The translations under genes were made by a program, and so were the position numbers. DNA of 64,000 nucleotides from Terriglobia bacterium (GTDB lineage Bacteria > Acidobacteriota > Terriglobia > Bryobacterales > Bryobacteraceae), in assembly GCA_020073145.1 (NCBI GenBank), contig JAIQFS010000003.1:1-64000 (forward strand), in the 5' to 3' direction. Positions within the stretch are counted from its first letter, which is position 1. Each line of letters starts with the position of its first letter. The notes under the pieces are model-generated. The model was not told where the DNA came from. It made no database searches and saw only the letters and a program-made list of their open reading frames with translations. Shown here one piece after another: positions 60,271-64,000 of the stretch.

Positions 60271-61672
60271 CCACTTTCTTTCCGTTCACGGTCACATCCG
60301 TCCGCACCAGGCCCTCGACATTTTCCACCAGGTCCGCCTTTTCCACGTTCCTAAATGTGCAGTGTTCCATGCGAATGTTCCGAATTTTGGCGTTAGGGAA
60401 GCCGCGAACGTTTAAGCCGCGCTCGGCCTTCTGACACGAGACATCGCGAAGCTCGATGTTGCGCACCACGGGCCTCTCCGGCCCTTTGGGTCCTTCCTCG
60501 TAGTTAAAGTCGATCTGCAACACAGCGTGGGCAATCTGCCCGATCCGGATGTTCCGGAAGTACACGTTCTCAATCGTGCCGCCGCGCATGGCGTTCGTCT
60601 TGAGCCGCAGCGCCTCGTCCAGGTGCGGGCTGTCGAGGGTGCAGTTCTCCGCGAAGACGTTGCGCACGCCGCCGGACATTTCGCTGCCGATGGTCAGCCC
60701 CCCATGGCCGTCCTTCATCGTGCAGCCGCGGATCACGATGTTTTCGCTGGGGACGCCCACCCGTCGCCCGTCCCGGTTGCGCCCGGATTTGATGGCGATG
60801 CAGTCGTCGCCCGTATCGAACAGGCAGTTCTCGATCAGCACGTCCCTGCAGGAATCGGGGTCGCAGCCGTCGTTGTTTGGACCGTGGCTGACGATCTTCA
60901 CGTTGCGCACCGTCACATTGCTGCAATAGATGGGATGTACTTCGAACATCGGCGAATTGTTGATGGTGACCCCTTCGATCAACACGTTCTTGGCTCGCAC
61001 CGGCTCGATGAACTGCGGCCGCAGGTAGCTGCCCTCGCCGAACTTACGTTCTTTGACGGGCACGTCCTTTTCGGCCATGGCCATCAACCGGTCCCGGGCC
61101 TCCTGCTGCCAGGGCTGGCCTTTGCTCCATCCGCAGTTGGTGCGGCCTTTCCACGGCCACCAGTGTTCGCAATCGCAGTTGCCGTCGAGCGTGCCTGTTC
61201 CGGTCACCGCGATGTTGTCCTGCCCGTCGGCGTAGATGAAGGCTGAGTAATTCATGCATTCGAGGCCTTCCCAGCGCGTGTAAACCAGCGGCAGATAGCG
61301 GCGGGGGTCCCGGTCGAAGCGCAGCGTGGCTCCCTCGGCGACGTGCAGATTAACGTTGCTTTGGAGGCGGATCGGCCCGGTCATAAAAACGCCCGGCGGC
61401 ACGACCACCCGGCCTCCGCCGGCCTGGCGGCAGGCGGCAATGGCTTGGGCGATCGCTGCCGTGCAGTCTTTGGCCGCGTCGCCGGCCGCGCCATAGCGGG
61501 TGATCTCGAAGTCGCGATTGGGAAAGACCGGGGCCTTGATGCGCGCCAGAATGCCCGGCACCTGGTCCCAGGCCGGGGCGTCACCCGCGTCGGACTTCAT
61601 GCTCCGCGCCCAACCGAGCGCGGACGCGCCTGCCGTGGCGCGCAAAAACGTGCGTCTGCTGCTGTTTGACAT
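60263..61672 (-). CDS. GH28 polygalacturonase, Tat-exported
   Basis: A 469-residue pectinase. A Tat signal (SSRRTFLRA, residues 4-12) precedes a right-handed beta-helix with the four GH28 motifs: NNDGCDPDS (residues 266-274), GDDCIAIKSG (Asp289/Asp290), GHGGLTIGSEM (His323) and LRLKTNAMRG. Three of these acidic residues are catalytic. It hydrolyses alpha-1,4-galacturonic acid bonds, probably in the periplasm or at the surface. First gene of the operon, with its own promoter 25-53 bases upstream. Confidence 0.95.
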   Translation of the reverse strand: MSNSSRRTFLRATAGASALGWARSMKSDAGDAPAWDQVPGILARIKAPVFPNRDFEITRYGAAGDAAKDCTAAIAQAIAACRQAGGGRVVVPPGVFMTGPIRLQSNVNLHVAEGATLRFDRDPRRYLPLVYTRWEGLECMNYSAFIYADGQDNIAVTGTGTLDGNCDCEHWWPWKGRTNCGWSKGQPWQQEARDRLMAMAEKDVPVKERKFGEGSYLRPQFIEPVRAKNVLIEGVTINNSPMFEVHPIYCSNVTVRNVKIVSHGPNNDGCDPDSCRDVLIENCLFDTGDDCIAIKSGRNRDGRRVGVPSENIVIRGCTMKDGHGGLTIGSEMSGGVRNVFAENCTLDSPHLDEALRLKTNAMRGGTIENVYFRNIRIGQIAHAVLQIDFNYEEGPKGPERPVVRNIELRDVSCQKAERGLNVRGFPNAKIRNIRMEHCTFRNVEKADLVENVEGLVRTDVTVNGKKVDA

Positions 61673-61696
61673 ACCTACCTGGTCCTCGCCAACCCG

Positions 61697-61725
61697 ACTA
61701 TAAGATCCATACCTCCTGGTGTCAA
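61697..61725 (-). promoter_or_regulatory. Sigma-70 promoter of the uronate operon
   Basis: On the minus strand TTGACA (61725-61720) and TATAGT (61702-61697) are separated by 17 bases. Transcription would start near 61690, only about 18 bases before the polygalacturonase ATG, leaving room for AGGTAGGT as a ribosome-binding site. Confidence 0.8.
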
Positions 61726-61733
61726 ATCGGTTT
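61724..61733. promoter_or_regulatory. Candidate LacI-type operator
   Basis: AAATCGGTTT fits the LacI/GalR-family pattern AAA-n-CG-n-TTT and overlaps the -35 box of the uronate promoter by two bases, a position for repression released by a uronate-derived inducer. Confidence 0.5.
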
Positions 61734-61808
61734 CGCTAAAGAATGCGTTGAGTGATGTTGAACCGGGAGGGGTGGGGTGGGCCGGCGGCCCGCCCCACCG
61801 TGAATGGG

Positions 61809-61989
61809 TTAGAAGCGCGCCTTCAACGCAAATTGCAGGATCCGAGGATCGGCCGCCGCGGTGATCTTCCCGAAATTCGAGCTGGTCGCGGTCGTGTTAG
61901 GCGCATCGAAATTGGCGTGCTTGATGGCGTTGAAGGCCTCGGCATGGGCTGCGAGTTTGAGGGCTTCCCGAATTGTGAACGTCACGATA
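61809..61989 (-). pseudogene. TonB-dependent receptor 3' remnant
   Basis: About 60 codons before a stop read FTIREALKL...AEAFNAI-HANFDAPNT--TSS-FGKIT-AADPRILQFALK-RF, which is the standard C-terminus of Oar-like receptors (compare the intact one at 14988-18257, which ends LDPRIIQFALKFMF). The rest of the ~1000-residue gene is missing. It is adjacent to the pectin operon, so a former pectin-oligomer receptor may have been deleted. Confidence 0.8.
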
Positions 61990-62176
61990 AGGTCTGATTC
62001 ACCGTTATCGTTGAGATTCACTGAACGATATCTTCTGCAAGAGTGAACTGGCTACGTCCTCGCGCCAGGCGTACCCGCCGCACGAATCGATCTCGGACCG
62101 TTCACTTCGGCTGAAACCACCCTTCAGCTCTTTTGCTTTGACACGGGCCCTGCTGGCTCCTTACCGTCGAATTGAG

Positions 62177-63454
62177 ATGCTCACCGAACCCGCACTTCTC
62201 CCCAGCCTCGCTCCCCAGGACCTGCCGTCGGCGGTCGAAGAGGAACTGGCCGCTCTTCCCTTTATCGACGTGCACACGCACTTGTTCATGCCTTCGCTCG
62301 GCGGACTTGGACTGTGGGGCATTGACGAGTTGCTGACCTACCACTACTTGGAAGCGGAACTGTTCCGCTCCAACCCGATCGCTCCAGACCGCTACTGGAA
62401 GCTCTCGAAGCGCGAACAGGCCGACCTGATCTGGAAAACCCTGTTTGTCGAAAATGCGCCCGTCTCCGAAGCCACCCGCGGGGTGGCCGCGGTCCTGAAG
62501 GCTTTCGGACTGCCCACCGACGCTTCCGATTTGCGCGACGCCCGCGCGTTCTTCACCGCGCAGGACCCCGAGCAGCACATCCGCCGCGTCTTCGAACTGG
62601 CCGGTATCAGTGAAGCGGTCATGACCAACGACCCGCTCGATCCCCAGGAAGCGCCGCTGTGGGAACGCGGGGCCAACCCGGATCCGCAGTTCCATGCCGT
62701 GCTGCGCCTTGACCGGATTCTCAACAAATGGCAGGAACACTGGTCCGTCCTCCAATCGAAAGGGTACAGCGTGGATGCCGACGCCACCGGCAATTCCGTG
62801 GCCGAAGTGCGCCGCTTCCTTACATCCTGGAGCGCGCGCATGAAGCCCGTTTACATGGCTGTCTCGCTCCCCGATACGTTCCAATTCCCGGATGACGGGG
62901 TGCGAGCCCGGCTACTGGCGGAAGCCGTGGTGCCCGCGTGCCGGGAGCTGGGGATCCCGCTCTCTCTGATGATCGGCGTCCGCTACCAGGTGAATCCGGC
63001 CTTGCGGCTGGCCGGCGACGCTGTGGGCAAAGCCGACCTCCGCGCCCTGGAGCGTCTCGCCGTGGGCTACCCGGACAACCGCTTCCTGGTCAGCGTGCTC
63101 AGCCGCGAGAACCAGCATGAATTGTGCGTGTACGCGCGCAAGTTCCGCAATCTCATGCCCTTCGGCTGCTGGTGGTTTCTGAACAATCCGTCCATCGTGG
63201 AGGAAATCACGCGCGAGCGCCTGGAGATGCTGGGAGTGAGCTTCATTCCCCAACATTCCGACGCGCGCGTGCTCGAACAGGTGATTTACAAATGGCGCAA
63301 CACGCGCCGCACCCTCGGCCCCATCCTGACTCGCGCCTACCAACTCCTCACCGAGGATGGCCGCCGGGTCACGCGCGCCGAGGTTCGCAGCGACGTCACC
63401 CGCCTGTTCCGCTCCAATTTCGAACGGTTCGCGGGGCTGCGCTCGCGGTCCTGA
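62177..63454 (+). CDS. Uronate-isomerase-like amidohydrolase-fold protein
   Basis: About 425 residues with the metal-binding FIDVHTHLF (His33, His35) at the N-terminus, PVSEATRGVAAVLKAFGLP and LLTYHYLEAELFRS, which resemble the divergent glucuronate isomerase (UxaC) branch of the amidohydrolase superfamily. It would convert galacturonate/glucuronate to tagaturonate/fructuronate. ATG 62177 is chosen; TTG 62138 is an alternative. Divergent from the uronate operon, consistent with shared function. Some expected downstream residues are not obvious, so specificity is open. Confidence 0.72.
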   Translation: MLTEPALLPSLAPQDLPSAVEEELAALPFIDVHTHLFMPSLGGLGLWGIDELLTYHYLEAELFRSNPIAPDRYWKLSKREQADLIWKTLFVENAPVSEATRGVAAVLKAFGLPTDASDLRDARAFFTAQDPEQHIRRVFELAGISEAVMTNDPLDPQEAPLWERGANPDPQFHAVLRLDRILNKWQEHWSVLQSKGYSVDADATGNSVAEVRRFLTSWSARMKPVYMAVSLPDTFQFPDDGVRARLLAEAVVPACRELGIPLSLMIGVRYQVNPALRLAGDAVGKADLRALERLAVGYPDNRFLVSVLSRENQHELCVYARKFRNLMPFGCWWFLNNPSIVEEITRERLEMLGVSFIPQHSDARVLEQVIYKWRNTRRTLGPILTRAYQLLTEDGRRVTRAEVRSDVTRLFRSNFERFAGLRSRS

Positions 63455-63567
63455 GGCTCCCTGGAGGCAATCCGGTTCCCTCATCGGGGGCTGGGTGTAA
63501 AGATTCGCGCAGATCCGGCCGATAGACCCTCCAGGGGTGAAACATCGCCTAGTCGCCCCGTTCTGCT

Positions 63568-64000
63568 ATGGCCGACGGCGGACAAACCCACCGAGTCTTC
63601 GGTCTCTTCCTGGCTCTCGCGTCCGGTGTCGCGGCCCAAGGGCTGGAAGCCTGGCGCTTTTGGGGCACCGCGGACGGATTCGCCGAGTCCTTCACCGGAA
63701 ACATCACGCTCGGGCCGGATGGCCGGGTCTGGATCAAGCACGGCCGCGTCGATAGCGTCAGCGTCTTGGACGGGATCACCACCCAGCGTGTGCCGGCACC
63801 CGCAATCCTGGAACCCGGGCTCTGGCTCTACGGGCCGGATGCGCTGGCCTCCCACGACGGTACCGGCCGTTACTTCGAATACCGCCAACAGCAATGGGTC
63901 GCGCACGACGTGTTCACGGAACAGGCGGCGCCGCTAGGGCGCGGGCGTGTTCTGCTGATGCGAGCGGACCGGCTCACCGAATATCACACCGACACTCGCG
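63568..64000 (+). CDS. Two-component-type sensor with propeller repeats (partial)
   Basis: The frame starts at ATG 63568 and stays open past the window end (144 codons visible). A signal peptide (RVFGLFLALASGVAAQG) is followed by WRFWGTADGFAESFT-NITLGPDGRVWIKHG, the hallmark of ligand-sensing Reg_prop (two-component regulator propeller) repeats: W-DG-R-W. Such proteins normally continue into a histidine kinase or transcription-factor domain. The neighbouring uronate genes make a carbohydrate sensor plausible. Start not certain. Confidence 0.75.
   Translation, partial: MADGGQTHRVFGLFLALASGVAAQGLEAWRFWGTADGFAESFTGNITLGPDGRVWIKHGRVDSVSVLDGITTQRVPAPAILEPGLWLYGPDALASHDGTGRYFEYRQQQWVAHDVFTEQAAPLGRGRVLLMRADRLTEYHTDTR

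Overview
This is a G+C-rich, gene-dense bacterial window. Its content points to an Acidobacteriota chromosome, most likely a Bryobacteraceae / Candidatus Solibacter-like soil bacterium. The clues are an Oar-type TonB-dependent receptor with an N-terminal carboxypeptidase-regulatory domain, several secreted proteins of unknown function with Acidobacteria-like architecture, a large pectin/uronate operon, and many short lineage-type proteins. I see no rRNA, tRNA, CRISPR array, phage or intact insertion sequence. Traces of rearrangement are limited to gene fragments: an fmdB tail fused to an ABC-permease tail, a leuC-like 5' piece, and a TonB-receptor tail.

Layout. 1-2.1 kb: two small ORFs, an RRM RNA-binding protein and a scar made of two gene tails. 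2.1-8.5 kb: an ABC exporter whose permease carries an inserted serine beta-lactamase-like domain, driven by a strong promoter with a 12-bp inverted repeat, then a minus-strand group (PEBP protein, FmdB zinc ribbon, two paralogous secreted proteins). 8.7-13.3 kb: a 1142-residue protein that I read as PPi-type PEP carboxykinase, a VOC protein and a DinB protein. 13.3-19.4 kb: an MFS transporter, a leuC-like remnant, a TonB receptor with a consensus sigma-70 promoter overlapping a palindrome, and a divergent porin. 19.6-25.7 kb: a DUF1566 protein, M20 peptidase + EamA transporter, HtrA protease, peptidoglycan-binding protein. 25.7-29.3 kb: selD-pyrF, where selD contains an in-frame UGA (selenocysteine) codon, a second HtrA protease, and a tiny Flp-type pilin.

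29.4-34.7 kb: a nitric-oxide block on the minus strand (quinol NO reductase, NnrS, a soluble CuA-type cupredoxin, a SnoaL-like protein) facing a TetR repressor across two identical palindromes. 34.8-42.7 kb: ribA and signalling genes (LytS-type kinase, methyltransferase, DtxR/MntR-type regulator, a PDZ-containing histidine kinase and its NtrC-type regulator). 42.8-52.8 kb: an orphan AbiGi-family protein, VOC protein, methyltransferase/SDR/PH-domain group, a small protein + ArsA ATPase pair, HlyD adaptor, two TPR proteins, RNase III and a zinc-ribbon protein.

52.8-63.5 kb: a nine-gene minus-strand operon for pectin-derived uronates (GH28 polygalacturonase, SDR, LarA-family protein, KduI, hexuronate MFS transporter, KduD, KdgK, KDPG aldolase, cupin), with a promoter overlapping a LacI-type operator and a divergent uronate-isomerase-like gene. 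Together these would release galacturonates, import them, convert them to 2-keto-3-deoxygluconate, phosphorylate it and split it to pyruvate and glyceraldehyde-3-phosphate. The last gene is the start of a two-component sensor with propeller repeats and runs off the right end.

Most notable: the selenocysteine-encoding selD with a bacterial SECIS hairpin, the beta-lactamase domain nested inside an ABC permease, the LarA-family (nickel-pincer type) protein inside the uronate operon, the NO-reduction cluster with its symmetric TetR operator pair, and the PPi-PEPCK-like gene.
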